DNA of 64,000 bases from Verrucomicrobium spinosum DSM 4136 = JCM 18804 (GCF_000172155.1 NZ_ABIZ01000001.1:6047105-6111104), one strand, 5' to 3'; shown: positions 7,638 to 15,717, counted from the first letter of the stretch. The notes: generated by a model from the letters alone, not told the origin. Program-made: numbers and translations.

Positions 7638-8030
7638 TCAGGGGTTGGGAAGGTTGACTTTGAACAAGGGAGCGGTGCGACGTTGGTGGTGCTGCTCCTC
7701 CAGCACTTCCGCACGGCCGTCGTAGAGGGCGCGGAGACGGGTTCGAGAGGTCACAACCCACAGGAGAGCGGACCAGTGGGCGAGGATCAGGGCGATGAAT
7801 CCCCAGGTCAATCCAGCGGGTGCCTCGGAGAGGAGGCCGCAGAACTGGCGGGGCCATTCCCACAGGCTGTCGGCCTGCGGGGCCTCAGCGGGCACGGTGG
7901 CCGCGCTGAGGTTGGGTGGGGCGTCCATGATGATGTAGAGGGGTTCCTCTGCGACATCCATGGGCGGCATGGTGGTGGTGGCGTTGTCGCCACCGAAGGC
8001 GATGAGAGCGGCCAGGAGCAGTGTTTTCAT
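7638..8030 (-). CDS. Small exported or membrane-anchored phage protein
   Basis: The 130-residue protein begins with MKTLLLAALIAFGG, which looks like a signal peptide or a first membrane segment. An acidic extracytoplasmic part of about 60 residues follows. A clear transmembrane segment lies near residues 75-92 (LTWGFIALILAHWSALLWVV), then a basic cytoplasmic tail with RTRLRALYDGRAEVLEEQ. The topology is sound; the family is unknown. In an early operon such a protein could act on superinfection or host envelope physiology, but nothing in the sequence decides this. Confidence 0.5.
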   Translation of the reverse strand: MKTLLLAALIAFGGDNATTTMPPMDVAEEPLYIIMDAPPNLSAATVPAEAPQADSLWEWPRQFCGLLSEAPAGLTWGFIALILAHWSALLWVVTSRTRLRALYDGRAEVLEEQHHQRRTAPLFKVNLPNP

Positions 8031-8046
8031 AGGCTTTGCAGTGGGC

Positions 8047-8076
8047 TTGCGGTTGAGGTTGCGGTTGAGGTTGCGG
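8047..8076. repeat. Short 12-base tandem repeat
   Basis: TTGCGGTTGAGG occurs twice, followed by a third partial unit TTGCGG. It fills the spacer between gam and the next gene of the leftward operon. On the message strand it reads CCGCAACCTCAA, a low-G leader of the same flavour as other leaders here. Confidence 0.7.
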
Positions 8077-8079
8077 TGA

Positions 8080-8697
8080 TCAGGCGGTGGCGACGGCGGG
8101 CTGGACGATTTCCGGTTGAAGGTCGAGATCGATCACGAACTTCTCTTCCTGAGTGACCTCCACGCCCATCGCTGAAAGGTCTGCCTTCAACTCCACCAGC
8201 TTGGTCTGGTCTCCGGACTTTTTGCAGAGTTCCTCCGTGGCCCGGTACTCGATGATGATGGCTTCCTTGTTGATCTCCTCCTTCGTGCGGACAAACTTTT
8301 TGACGTACTTCACGAAGGCCTTCACTGCGGCAAGAAACCCCTCCACGGTCTGCTTCTTCTTGGTGCCAGTGGGACGAACGAAGGTCACCGCAGGCGGTGA
8401 GGTGTGCCAGCCGATCTTGTGGCCACCGTAGAGCTCCACCTTCTGGCGCTTCTGAAACAGTTCGGGGTGACCCTCAGCATACTGCATGAGCACGGTCTCA
8501 TGCGCGTCCCTGAACGCGACGATAGGACGCGCTTTGTCGTCATATTTCTTCTTCAATTTCTCCACCAGTTTGGCGGCCTTGATTTCAAGCGCCTCCACCT
8601 TGAGGTGGGCCTCAATGTAGGAGGCCAGGCTGGCGCGGGCCTGGGCCTCGGTGGGGACGATGGCGGCGACGGTGCGAGATGTGGTACGTGTGCTCAT
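8080..8697 (-). CDS. gam: Host-nuclease inhibitor, Mu Gam-like
   Basis: The 205-residue product fits the Mu Gam family, which binds DNA ends as a Ku-like dimer and shields linear phage DNA from exonucleases. The match rests on the long basic first helix (LKVEALEIKAAKLVEKLKKKY), the central block ELYGGHKIGWHTSPP near residue 90, and a second long helix set with EEINKEAIIIEYRATEEL. IGWHTSPP corresponds to the conserved IGWR-type motif. It lies downstream of the transposase and ATPase genes in the same direction, as expected in the transposition module. The C-terminal extension is rich in acidic and hydrophobic residues. Confidence 0.8.
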   Translation of the reverse strand: MSTRTTSRTVAAIVPTEAQARASLASYIEAHLKVEALEIKAAKLVEKLKKKYDDKARPIVAFRDAHETVLMQYAEGHPELFQKRQKVELYGGHKIGWHTSPPAVTFVRPTGTKKKQTVEGFLAAVKAFVKYVKKFVRTKEEINKEAIIIEYRATEELCKKSGDQTKLVELKADLSAMGVEVTQEEKFVIDLDLQPEIVQPAVATA

Positions 8698-8725
8698 GTG
8701 GTATGTGGCGTTATAGGGTGATGGG

Positions 8726-9055
8726 TTACTCGGCGGTCATGAGGACGGCCTGGATCAGGGCAGTCACGCGGATGCGGCCTTCCTCGGTGAGGGTGTGGAA
8801 GTCACCGCGATGGGTGGCAATGAGGCGGTGACGGTGCAGGGACTGACGGACGGCTCCGAGCTCGGCCTCGCTCATGCCCAGCTCCTCCAGGAGCTGGTCT
8901 TCGCTCATGCCCCGGCTGTGTTGAGCCAGGGCCACGAGCACCAGGCTCGGAGCCACGGTGATCTTGGATGCGTGCAGGTATTGTAGGAGAGCGCGGGTGC
9001 CGTTGAGCACCTGCTGGGCTCCTGGCATTTCGGCGGGATCGTATTCGATGGGCAT
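8726..9055 (-). CDS. Winged-helix-like small phage protein
   Basis: The 109-residue protein (start MPIEYDPAEM) looks like a winged helix: helix QVLNGTRALLQYLH, then ITVAPSLVLVALAQHSRG, then EDQLLEELGMSEAELGAVRQ as turn plus recognition helix. The wing is HRLIATHRGDFHTLTEEGRI. The ending TLTEEGRIRV is common to MarR/ArsR-like domains. It is probably a regulator or an accessory DNA-binding protein of the early block. It starts after AAGCCACGCC-ATG. Confidence 0.6.
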   Translation of the reverse strand: MPIEYDPAEMPGAQQVLNGTRALLQYLHASKITVAPSLVLVALAQHSRGMSEDQLLEELGMSEAELGAVRQSLHRHRLIATHRGDFHTLTEEGRIRVTALIQAVLMTAE

Positions 9056-9075
9056 GGCGTGGCTTGGGTGGAGAG

Positions 9076-9270
9076 TTAGCGGAGGCACTTAGGACGAGAG
9101 GCATCACGGCGGCGGCGTTTCACAAGGCGAGCGTGCATGCGGTAAAAGCGCCGGCGGGTGATGCGCAGCGCGAGGTGGTGCTGCTGGCGCTCGGGGTAGT
9201 CAGCGGGCAAGGCATTGAAGCCTGCTTCGGCGAGGGCAAGGGTGTACTGGAGAGCTTCGGTGACGTTCAT
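9076..9270 (-). CDS. Small basic phage protein
   Basis: The 64 residues comprise an N-terminal helix (TEALQYTLALAEAGFNAL) and a strongly basic C-terminal half (LRITRRRFYRMHARLVKRRR). It may bind nucleic acid, but there is no recognisable fold. It starts directly after CCACGCCACGCC-ATG and lies between the ATPase gene and the winged-helix gene. Confidence 0.5.
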   Translation of the reverse strand: MNVTEALQYTLALAEAGFNALPADYPERQQHHLALRITRRRFYRMHARLVKRRRRDASRPKCLR

Positions 9271-9300
9271 GGCGTGGCGTGGTGATGGGTTCCAGGAGTC

Positions 9301-10272
9301 TTAGGACGGGTCTTCCAGGAGGCGGTAGTTCCGCACCAGGTGCTCGTGGGCGAGCTGGAAGGCTTTGGTCGGGGTCTTGGCCCCTTTGGTCATCAGCTCG
9401 CGGGCAATGCGGATCTGGTGCCACAGGGCACGCAGGCGGCCGTGGTGGGTGACGACGGTGGTGGCCAGGTCGAGCAGCTCGGCGACGGCCTCGGGCCAGA
9501 CGCGGGTGAGCAGCTCGCCAGCGGCTTCCTCGGCCTTGTCCTTGAGGTCGGCCTTCATGCGCACGCCGACGCGGCTGAACTGCTGGTCGTTCTCTTCAAT
9601 GGCGTCGAGCAGCTCGGGATTGCCGACCAGGGCAATGGGGCACCCGGTGGCATCATGGAAATCGAAGAGAGCCTCCCGGCCCACCCGGGTGAGACGATGG
9701 GCGTTGTCGATGATCAGCATGCGGCCGGACCCCTTCAAACGTTCCACGAGGAACGAGCCGCGATTCCCGTCACGCTTGCGGCGGTAGGCGCTGGTGTCGA
9801 TCTGACGCCAGATGGCGGTGATGATGCCGTTGGTATCTGAGCCACTGAAACGGCTCAGCGTGATCTGGAGGCTCAGCGGGGTCTTGCTGGTGTAGAGCTG
9901 GATGGCGCGGCTCTTGCCCACACCCGCGTCGCCGAAGATCAGACCGACGTGAGAGTTCTTGCGGATCAACTCCAGGGCGTTGTGGACCTGCTTGGTGACC
10001 AGCGTGGGAAAGGTCTCGATCTCCTGGATGACCAGGGCTCGCATTTCATCGAGCTTGATGAGGTCGCGGATCTTGAGCTCAATGCCGCCGACGTCGCCCT
10101 CAAAACGGTCGCTGAGGTAGCGGCTGACCATGGCCTCAGAGGCGTCGATGCGTTTGCCGAGGTCCTTGAGGGAAAGGCTCTCGCGGTCCTTGTACTTCTG
10201 GAGCTGCTGACGCAGCAGCTGGTCGATGGGCTTGACGCGGTCGTTGGCGGGCGTGGCGGTGGGCGGTGTCAT
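9301..10272 (-). CDS. MuB-like transposition target ATPase
   Basis: The 323-residue protein is an AAA+ ATPase with Walker A GDAGVGKS at residues 114-121 and Walker B MLIIDNAH at 185-192. A small helix-turn-helix lies at about 35-57 (LKDLGKRIDASEAMVSRYLS). Such an N-terminal HTH before the AAA+ core is the layout of Mu B protein and of other DDE-partner ATPases of the TniB/IstB group. It binds target DNA, activates the transposase and gives target immunity. I chose the start at MTPPTATP, directly after three CACGCC units. It is followed closely by a small basic gene and lies just downstream of the transposase gene, as in Mu (A then B). Confidence 0.88.
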   Translation of the reverse strand: MTPPTATPANDRVKPIDQLLRQQLQKYKDRESLSLKDLGKRIDASEAMVSRYLSDRFEGDVGGIELKIRDLIKLDEMRALVIQEIETFPTLVTKQVHNALELIRKNSHVGLIFGDAGVGKSRAIQLYTSKTPLSLQITLSRFSGSDTNGIITAIWRQIDTSAYRRKRDGNRGSFLVERLKGSGRMLIIDNAHRLTRVGREALFDFHDATGCPIALVGNPELLDAIEENDQQFSRVGVRMKADLKDKAEEAAGELLTRVWPEAVAELLDLATTVVTHHGRLRALWHQIRIARELMTKGAKTPTKAFQLAHEHLVRNYRLLEDPS

Positions 10273-10301
10273 GGCGTGGCGTGGCGTATGAGTTGAGGAA
10301 A

Positions 10302-12329
10302 TTACAGGTCGAAGATGCTGCACCCATCCCCAGCGTCCGGGGCGGGAGTGGTGGCCGGAATGATCATCACTGGCTCCTCGTCGAGGATGCTGGCGGCCTC
10401 GCGGGCGGCGGCCTTGCGCTTTGTCCTGGCCTCGTGCTCCTTGGGTGTTACGGGCAGACCCTTGATGACGCGGTCATTGTGCTCCTGCTGCTCGGCACGC
10501 TCGGCGGCCAGGGCCTCGGCACGGTGGGCGACGGGAGCCTCGACATCGGCATTCATCTGGCTGACGCGGCCCATGCGGCTGATGACGGCAGCGTGGTCAA
10601 TGCGGGTGCTGGCGACAATGCGGTGGAGCAGGCCGATGGCCGCGCCTGTGGTGTCGCAGCACAGGGCGATATCAGGAGAGAGCGGATTGGAGAAGATCAT
10701 GAACTGCTCACCCGGGCGGAGCATGATATCGCGGCCTGTGGAGGTCTTGGCGTGGGCGTCGTAGCGGAGGATCTCGCCGCCGCCGTAGACGCGGATCTCG
10801 CGGTCCTCGACATGGCGGACATGAGCCATACGGCCTGGCAGGATCTGATTCCAGGTCCAGGGCGTGAGGCGGGTCAGCTTGTGCTTTCCTCCATCCCACA
10901 CCTCACGGGGGCTGAGGTTACGGATCTCAATGAGCTTGTCCTTCTGGGCCTGGCTGGCGAAGGCCATGGTGATCAGCTCGGCCCTCTCGGGTGGGAGCAT
11001 GAGGAGCTGCTGCTGCATGTCCTCAATGGGCACAAACTGGTCGTCTCCCCACTCGGGCAGGCGGTAGAGGGTCTTGGTATGGCCGAGGGTCTTCCAGCCC
11101 TCCAGCGTGTGCCAGTGGCGGTCACGCAGGGCCTCCTTGAGATCGACCATCAGGCTCATGAACTGGGCCTCGGTGAGGACGGGCAGCTTGAGCAGGTGCC
11201 AGCGTTCCTGGGGCACCTTCTTGAGCAGCTTCTCCACGTAGGAGATGATGGCCTTCTGCTCCTCCGGGGATTCCTCACGGTTGCGGCCCGTGGCACCGGG
11301 AAGGGCGGCGATCATGTTTCGCCAGAGGTTGAAGACCGATTCACGTGATGCCTTGAACCGGAAGTTGCCCTTGGCAGGACCGTCGTAGATGAGGCCTTTG
11401 AGGGCGCGGTTGTCCATGCCGCCCTTGTCGATGATGATCTTCTTATCGGTCGCGGCCAGGAATCCCTCGGCCAGCTCATTGCGGACCGTGGCGGTCCCAC
11501 GCTCGACAATGACATGGGTGCCGAGGTCGGCCCGGTAGCCGTTGGTGGAAAAGTGGGTGAGGATCATCCAGAACGCGTCCTCTTCCTTGAGGCCGAGTTT
11601 GGAGCCGTCCTCCTTTTCCAGACGGGGCTGGAATCCATCCATGATCTCGTAGCCGCTGAAGAAGTCGAGCAGGTTGAAGGACTGGGGGCGGGCCACCTGG
11701 CCGTTGGACCAGGCGACATTGATGTCGTGGTACTGGTCATCAATCATGAGGACCTGGCCGACGTCCAGGCCGACGCGGGTGGTGTACACCTTGGAGAGCA
11801 GAGCCTTGGCCTTGCTGCGCCCCTGGCGGGCCAGGGTGCGCTCCACCTGGTCAGGGAGGTGCTTGGTCAGGTTCTCATAGCTCCACCCGCGAGGGTGCAG
11901 GCATCCGGGCTGGTTGGCCGGGGGCTCGCTGTAGCCAGGGATGACCGAGGCGGTATTTCCTCGACGCCACTGGCGCAGACGGTCCATCAGGACGCGGTAG
12001 GTCTGCTTGGCTCCGCCATTGCGCTGGAAGCGCTCGTACTCGCCCTGCCAGTAGCTGATGAAGGCCGGGGGCAACCCGCGCACATCACCTTCCCCCAGGT
12101 ACTTGGCGTACTTGCGCTTGTCGATGAGGCCGAGCACGCCCTCCTTTTGGTAGGCATAGAAGAAGCGGGTCAGCGTGGCCTGGCTCACGCCCCAGGCCTG
12201 GGCGAGGGTGCGGGATTGCGTAGTCCATCCGCGCCCAATGGCTGTGAGCTGCTCCATGCGGGCAGTCCAGAGCTGGACATGGGTGCGGGCCTCGGGTGGG
12301 AGGCATGAAGCGGTGATGGTGGAGAGCAT
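10302..12329 (-). CDS. MuA-like DDE transposase
   Basis: The 675-residue protein has an N-terminal HTH region (TLAQAWGVSQATLTRFFYAY). A central RNase H-type core begins at VGQVLMIDDQYHDI with the first Asp near 197-198. The second core element reads THVIVERGTATVR, placing Glu276 where Asp is usual. The third, FKASRESVFNLWRN, holds Glu330. The spacings of 78 and 54 residues are close to those of MuA (67 and 56). The mu-type C-terminal beta-barrel should be around GGEILRYDAHAKTSTGRD, followed by a basic helical tail that in Mu contacts B and ClpX. It catalyses strand transfer for replicative transposition. I chose the start at MLSTITASC to avoid overlap with the gene upstream. Confidence 0.85.
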   Translation of the reverse strand: MLSTITASCLPPEARTHVQLWTARMEQLTAIGRGWTTQSRTLAQAWGVSQATLTRFFYAYQKEGVLGLIDKRKYAKYLGEGDVRGLPPAFISYWQGEYERFQRNGGAKQTYRVLMDRLRQWRRGNTASVIPGYSEPPANQPGCLHPRGWSYENLTKHLPDQVERTLARQGRSKAKALLSKVYTTRVGLDVGQVLMIDDQYHDINVAWSNGQVARPQSFNLLDFFSGYEIMDGFQPRLEKEDGSKLGLKEEDAFWMILTHFSTNGYRADLGTHVIVERGTATVRNELAEGFLAATDKKIIIDKGGMDNRALKGLIYDGPAKGNFRFKASRESVFNLWRNMIAALPGATGRNREESPEEQKAIISYVEKLLKKVPQERWHLLKLPVLTEAQFMSLMVDLKEALRDRHWHTLEGWKTLGHTKTLYRLPEWGDDQFVPIEDMQQQLLMLPPERAELITMAFASQAQKDKLIEIRNLSPREVWDGGKHKLTRLTPWTWNQILPGRMAHVRHVEDREIRVYGGGEILRYDAHAKTSTGRDIMLRPGEQFMIFSNPLSPDIALCCDTTGAAIGLLHRIVASTRIDHAAVISRMGRVSQMNADVEAPVAHRAEALAAERAEQQEHNDRVIKGLPVTPKEHEARTKRKAAAREAASILDEEPVMIIPATTPAPDAGDGCSIFDL

Positions 12330-12357
12330 GAGAGTGGGAGCGGTTGAGGCGATGCGA

Positions 12358-12876
12358 TCAGGCAGCGCAGGCGATTTGTTTGGCGGCGGCCTCACGGGCG
12401 GCACGGCGTTTGCAGGCAAAGCGGAGGGAGACCCAGGCCCCACGTCCATGGCGCACGCCTGCGACATTGAGCAGGATGTCTATATCCCGCTGGTCGAGCT
12501 GGCAGAGTTCGCGGAGATAATCCTCATCATCCATCTGGCCAAGACGCAGGAGCTGACCCTCGGCAGCAGCAGTGACCACCTCAACGCGAGGTGGAACCTC
12601 ACTCCCAAGGATGACTGGGACGGACAGGGCGCGGAGGTATTCTGCCGCTGCTGGATCTTGAGCGATCTGCTGTCCTGCCATATCGCTAATGCGGATCTCG
12701 GGCTTCCAGCGCTGATCACAGTCTTCCAGCTTGGCACTCAGGGCCTGCATGGCGTCTTTGAGGCGCTTGGCCCAGGCGATGAACTTGAGGATGCCGTAGT
12801 CGTCGTCAGTGCCGCCCCGGGTGAGGTAGGCGCAGTACTCGAAGCCGTTGTGCAGGACTTGAATGTGGTAGTCCAT
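12358..12876 (-). CDS. Hypothetical early phage protein
   Basis: The 172-residue product starts at MDYHIQVLHNGFEYC. A short N-terminal strand-rich part leads to a long acidic middle with repeated Asp/Glu (LGQMDDEDYLRELCQLDQRD). The end is basic (SLRFACKRRAAREAAAK). No family recognised. It lies upstream of the transposase gene and starts after CCCACGCC-ATG. A second run of CCACGCC lies 20 bases further up. Confidence 0.5.
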   Translation of the reverse strand: MDYHIQVLHNGFEYCAYLTRGGTDDDYGILKFIAWAKRLKDAMQALSAKLEDCDQRWKPEIRISDMAGQQIAQDPAAAEYLRALSVPVILGSEVPPRVEVVTAAAEGQLLRLGQMDDEDYLRELCQLDQRDIDILLNVAGVRHGRGAWVSLRFACKRRAAREAAAKQIACAA

Positions 12877-12947
12877 GGCGTGGGTCGTGGGGGTGGTGGC
12901 GTGGCTTTGCATGGCGTTTGCAAGTGGGTTGACTGTGGACAAAACGG

Positions 12948-13277
12948 TCAGAGGTCTGCGGCGATGTAGTGGCCCCGGGAGGTGCGGGTGATGAAGTTTT
13001 CCAGGTAGAGGTTCTGGAGGATGTTGCTGACCTTGATCTTGTCGGCCCGGAGGATCATGACGATATCCTGCGAGCAGACTGGGATGCGGCTGGAGCGCAC
13101 CACGGCCAACACTTGCCCCACGAACCCACGCGGCCCGAGCCGCCGCCTGTTTTCGTAAGCCGCCTCACTGAGCAGGCTCCGTCTGGAGCGGCGGGGTGCC
13201 CGGGCGATGGCGACATGGACGGTTGACTCTGCCTCGCGGCAGATGCGGGACTGAGACCAGATGGGGTCGGTGATCAT
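12948..13277 (-). CDS. Winged-helix DNA-binding-like phage protein
   Basis: The 109-residue protein has a strongly basic first half (APRRSRRSLLSEAAYENRRR). The second half reads as a winged helix: GQVLAVVRSSRIPVCSQDIV, then LRADKIKVSNILQNLY as recognition helix, then ENFITRTSRGHYIA as wing. It may regulate the early operon or assist replication. It starts at ATAACGCC-ATG and is followed 71 bases later by the next gene. Confidence 0.55.
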   Translation of the reverse strand: MITDPIWSQSRICREAESTVHVAIARAPRRSRRSLLSEAAYENRRRLGPRGFVGQVLAVVRSSRIPVCSQDIVMILRADKIKVSNILQNLYLENFITRTSRGHYIAADL

Positions 13278-13281
13278 GGCG

Positions 13282-14370
13282 TTATTTCCCTTCTCCTTTC
13301 GTGGGTTTGGGTTTCTTGACTGGGGGGAGCTTGAAGTCCTTGCCGGGGCCTTCGTAGCCGACGTGGCAGCCCTTCCCGTACACCCGGGTCCAGGCCTCGC
13401 GCTCGGCGGCGGTGACCAGGATGTGGATGTTGCCGGGTGCTCCGGTGGGGGCGTCGGGCGGCCAGGTCACGAGGACCTCAGTGGTGCCCATTTCCTTGAT
13501 GGCGGTCGCGGCGTCCTTGAGCGTGGGGTGCTGCTTGGTCTGCGCGATGAGAGCCTTGGCCTCCTCGTCCAGGATCTGCTCCCGGGCCTCTGTCTCCCGG
13601 GCCTTGGCATCCTTGGTCTTGCTGGCGTGCATGGCCTTGGCCATGCGCTCCTTGGCCGTCTGCACCACGCCGAGCCAGTTGGTCAGCTCTTCTTCGAGGT
13701 CCTCAATGGACACGTGGCCCGTGATCTTCTGGTTGGGGTCACGGGCCAGGGGCAGGCTGTAGACCAGGGTTTCCCACTTGGTGATATTCTCGGTGCGGAG
13801 GCCGATCATGTGCTCGGTCACGCTGCCGAAGTAGCCCTGGGCCTGCTGCTCCGGGGTCTCGATGGGCTTGGTGGAGTTGCCGCCCTTGTGCCGGTCCTTG
13901 TCGAGGTTGGCTCCTGCGTCCTTGCGGGCGATGCCCAGTTCCTGCATCACCTCCTTGGCCGTCTTCCCGTCCGTGAGGTTCTGCACGGCGGCGGTGATTT
14001 CCTGCTGCTCCGCTTCGGTGAGGGAGGACAGTGGAGCGGTGAGGAGTTTCTCCTCCAGCTTCTCCAGCATGGGGATGCGCTTTTTTGAGCCCTCCGCCAT
14101 CAGGATGTACTTGGTGGCGGTGTCATCAGTGATGCCGACCTCCTGCTGTACGAGCTCGCCCCAGGAAATACCCGACGCGTTCGGGTTTTTGCGTCCCCGG
14201 GTCTCCCCGAGGTTCTTTTTGAGCCGCTTCAGTTCAAGGCCCATCAAGATCATGAGGCTGGAACCAGCCGTCAGGTGCATCTTGATGTGGCGGTAAAGCT
14301 TGCGGACGCCTTCGAACTCCTGGGACAGGGCAACGGTGGCTGCGGGCTGGGTGGTGAGTGAGCTAGTCAT
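13282..14370 (-). CDS. Large early phage protein with an HTH-like N-terminal half
   Basis: The 362-residue product starts with a long helix region containing LYRHIKMHLTAGSSLMILMG and LELKRLKKNLGE. The segment WGELVQQEVGITDDTATKYI then looks like a helix-turn-helix and resembles the DUF3102 type of phage DNA-binding protein. A second HTH-like stretch is AKEVMQELGIARKDAG. The C-terminal third is lysine-rich and ends in KPKPTKGEGK. I cannot assign a function. It is the second or third gene of the leftward early message, the position in which replication or regulatory proteins are expected. Confidence 0.55.
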   Translation of the reverse strand: MTSSLTTQPAATVALSQEFEGVRKLYRHIKMHLTAGSSLMILMGLELKRLKKNLGETRGRKNPNASGISWGELVQQEVGITDDTATKYILMAEGSKKRIPMLEKLEEKLLTAPLSSLTEAEQQEITAAVQNLTDGKTAKEVMQELGIARKDAGANLDKDRHKGGNSTKPIETPEQQAQGYFGSVTEHMIGLRTENITKWETLVYSLPLARDPNQKITGHVSIEDLEEELTNWLGVVQTAKERMAKAMHASKTKDAKARETEAREQILDEEAKALIAQTKQHPTLKDAATAIKEMGTTEVLVTWPPDAPTGAPGNIHILVTAAEREAWTRVYGKGCHVGYEGPGKDFKLPPVKKPKPTKGEGK

Positions 14371-14374
14371 GAAG

Positions 14375-14590
14375 TTAGGGCTGGGTGTCTTGAAGGCTTA
14401 GGGGCAGTTCCATTTGCAGGCGCTCTGCATGGCGGAAGTGGGCAGCGGCTACCTCGCACTTGGAGGCGAACTCGTGATCCTCCCGGAGTTGCCTCGAAGC
14501 CTCTTCTAGGATTTCCGCCCGCTCCCCCAATGACGGCACATCGGGGAGGTGCTTGAGGGCCAACCGAATCAGTTTGCCAGTGGCGTTCAT
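14375..14590 (-). CDS. Small helical early phage protein
   Basis: The 71-residue protein starts at MNATGKLIRLALK and is almost all charged helix (GERAEILEEASRQLREDHEF, then AAAHFRHAERLQMELP). No known family. Its start overlaps the stop of the Ner-like gene by four bases (ATGA), so it is translated together with that regulator. Confidence 0.55.
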   Translation of the reverse strand: MNATGKLIRLALKHLPDVPSLGERAEILEEASRQLREDHEFASKCEVAAAHFRHAERLQMELPLSLQDTQP

Positions 14591-14793
14591 GGTTGGATTT
14601 GAAGGTGGGTTGCGATGCGTGCCCTCAGATGGGGACAAAGCTCAGTGTCGATTGCCCATCGCACTGAGTTCCGATGGGAGCCCAGTTCCTTCGCCAGCTT
14701 GGTGATGCTGGAATCCCGGTCGATCAGGGCTTTGCGGACAGCCTTACCAAATTTTGATTGGCGGCTCTTTTGTGCTGTGTTAGGGTGCGCCAT
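14587..14793 (-). CDS. Ner/Cro-like early regulator
   Basis: The 68-residue protein is first in the leftward block and overlaps the operator region with its start codon. It is basic (KSRQSKFGKAVRKAL) and has a compact helix-turn-helix near residues 30-52: SITKLAKELGSHRNSVRWAI. Size, place and divergence from the repressor match Ner of Mu, which turns down early transcription. The sequence is too short to assign by homology with certainty. One arm of the first inverted repeat includes its start codon, so binding there could also block translation or early elongation. Confidence 0.7.
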   Translation of the reverse strand: MAHPNTAQKSRQSKFGKAVRKALIDRDSSITKLAKELGSHRNSVRWAIDTELCPHLRARIATHLQIQP

Positions 14794-14830
14794 AGTGCTC
14801 TTGCACTATGCAATAGCACACAGTGCTATT
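14791..14830. promoter_or_regulatory. Two perfect inverted repeats, probable operators of the lysis-lysogeny switch
   Basis: The first repeat is CATAGTGC-TCTT-GCACTATG (14791-14810), with 8-base arms. The second is AATAGCAC-ACA-GTGCTATT (14812-14830), also with 8-base arms. The four half-sites (ATAGTGC, GCACTAT, ATAGCAC, GTGCTAT) begin at 14792, 14803, 14813 and 14823, about one helical turn apart. They lie between the divergent Ner-like and repressor genes, 26 bases before the repressor start. I see no strong -35/-10 pair by eye. Confidence 0.75.
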
Positions 14831-14856
14831 TCGGCAAGACTAAAAATGACACACAG

Positions 14857-15717
14857 ATGGATTTTTCTGAGAGGTTGAAGGCGCTACGGACCCGTTTGGG
14901 TCTCACACAGAGGGATTTTGCAGAAAAGCTGAAGCTCAGTGTTGGTTATGTGTATCAGCTTGAGGCTGGGAAACGTGCACCGAGTGAGAGTCTCCTCGTG
15001 TTGCTCGATCTCATTGAGAAGGAAGCGGCGGCAACGCCCTCCCCACGTAGCAAAATGCGGGATGCTCGCGAAGCCAAAGGGTGGACGATCAGAGACCTGT
15101 CCAAAGCCACCGGATACGCCGTGGGGGTGCTTCAGGCCATGGAGGAGGCTTCAGGGCGTGCCAGTGAGAAGATGATCAATGCGATATCGACCGCATTGGG
15201 CATTCCAGTGGAGGATCTGATGCAAGGCTCTGATGCGCCCAAGATCATCGACGAGACTGGCCGCACTGGCACCATGGGGGCGATCCCCAATCTCCAAGTG
15301 CCGCCTGGGACAACGGCCCGGATCATCCCCCACTTGTCCTTTGCCCAGGCCGGGAAGATGGAGGCCTGTTGGGAGGATGGCGGCTATGAGTACGAAGGGC
15401 GTGTCGCTCTGAATGTCAAAGACCCAAAAGCGTTTACTGTCGAGATCCGAGGGGATTCGATGGAGGACAAGATTTCCCCAGGCGATACCATCATGGTCTA
15501 TCCCAGCAAGGAGCCTCGCAATGGAAGCGTCGTGCTGGCCCGCCTGACTGACGACGCTGGGGGGGATGTGTTTTGCAAGCTCTACACCGCTAAAAACCAG
15601 GGCAAGGAAGTGCTTCTTACCAGCTTTAACCCGGCTTACCCTCCGATGGAATATCGTCGGGAGGACTTCCGTTTTATCTATCCCGTTGTCGAAGTCAGGA
15701 AACCCTTAACCTATTGA
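14857..15717 (+). CDS. Prophage repressor with two HTH domains and an S24 self-cleavage domain
   Basis: The 286-residue protein carries an XRE-type HTH at residues 5-52 (TQRDFAEKLKLSVGYVYQLE). A second HTH-like domain lies at about 66-122 (WTIRDLSKATGYAVGVLQAM, then GIPVEDLMQ). The C-terminal S24 peptidase has Ser201 in IRGDSMEDK and Lys241 in DVFCKLYT. An Ala165-Gly166 pair (SFAQAGKME) suits the RecA-stimulated cleavage site of LexA/CI proteins. The prophage is therefore likely SOS-inducible, unlike Mu with its Clp-degraded c repressor. I chose the ATG at 14857, 26 bases from the operator. It is co-transcribed with the next gene. Confidence 0.9.
   Translation: MDFSERLKALRTRLGLTQRDFAEKLKLSVGYVYQLEAGKRAPSESLLVLLDLIEKEAAATPSPRSKMRDAREAKGWTIRDLSKATGYAVGVLQAMEEASGRASEKMINAISTALGIPVEDLMQGSDAPKIIDETGRTGTMGAIPNLQVPPGTTARIIPHLSFAQAGKMEACWEDGGYEYEGRVALNVKDPKAFTVEIRGDSMEDKISPGDTIMVYPSKEPRNGSVVLARLTDDAGGDVFCKLYTAKNQGKEVLLTSFNPAYPPMEYRREDFRFIYPVVEVRKPLTY

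Noticed and set aside
14375-14793. A tyrosine or serine integrase that would make this a lambda-like prophage.
   Set aside because: None is present in the interval; the only recombination gene is the DDE transposase with its ATPase partner.
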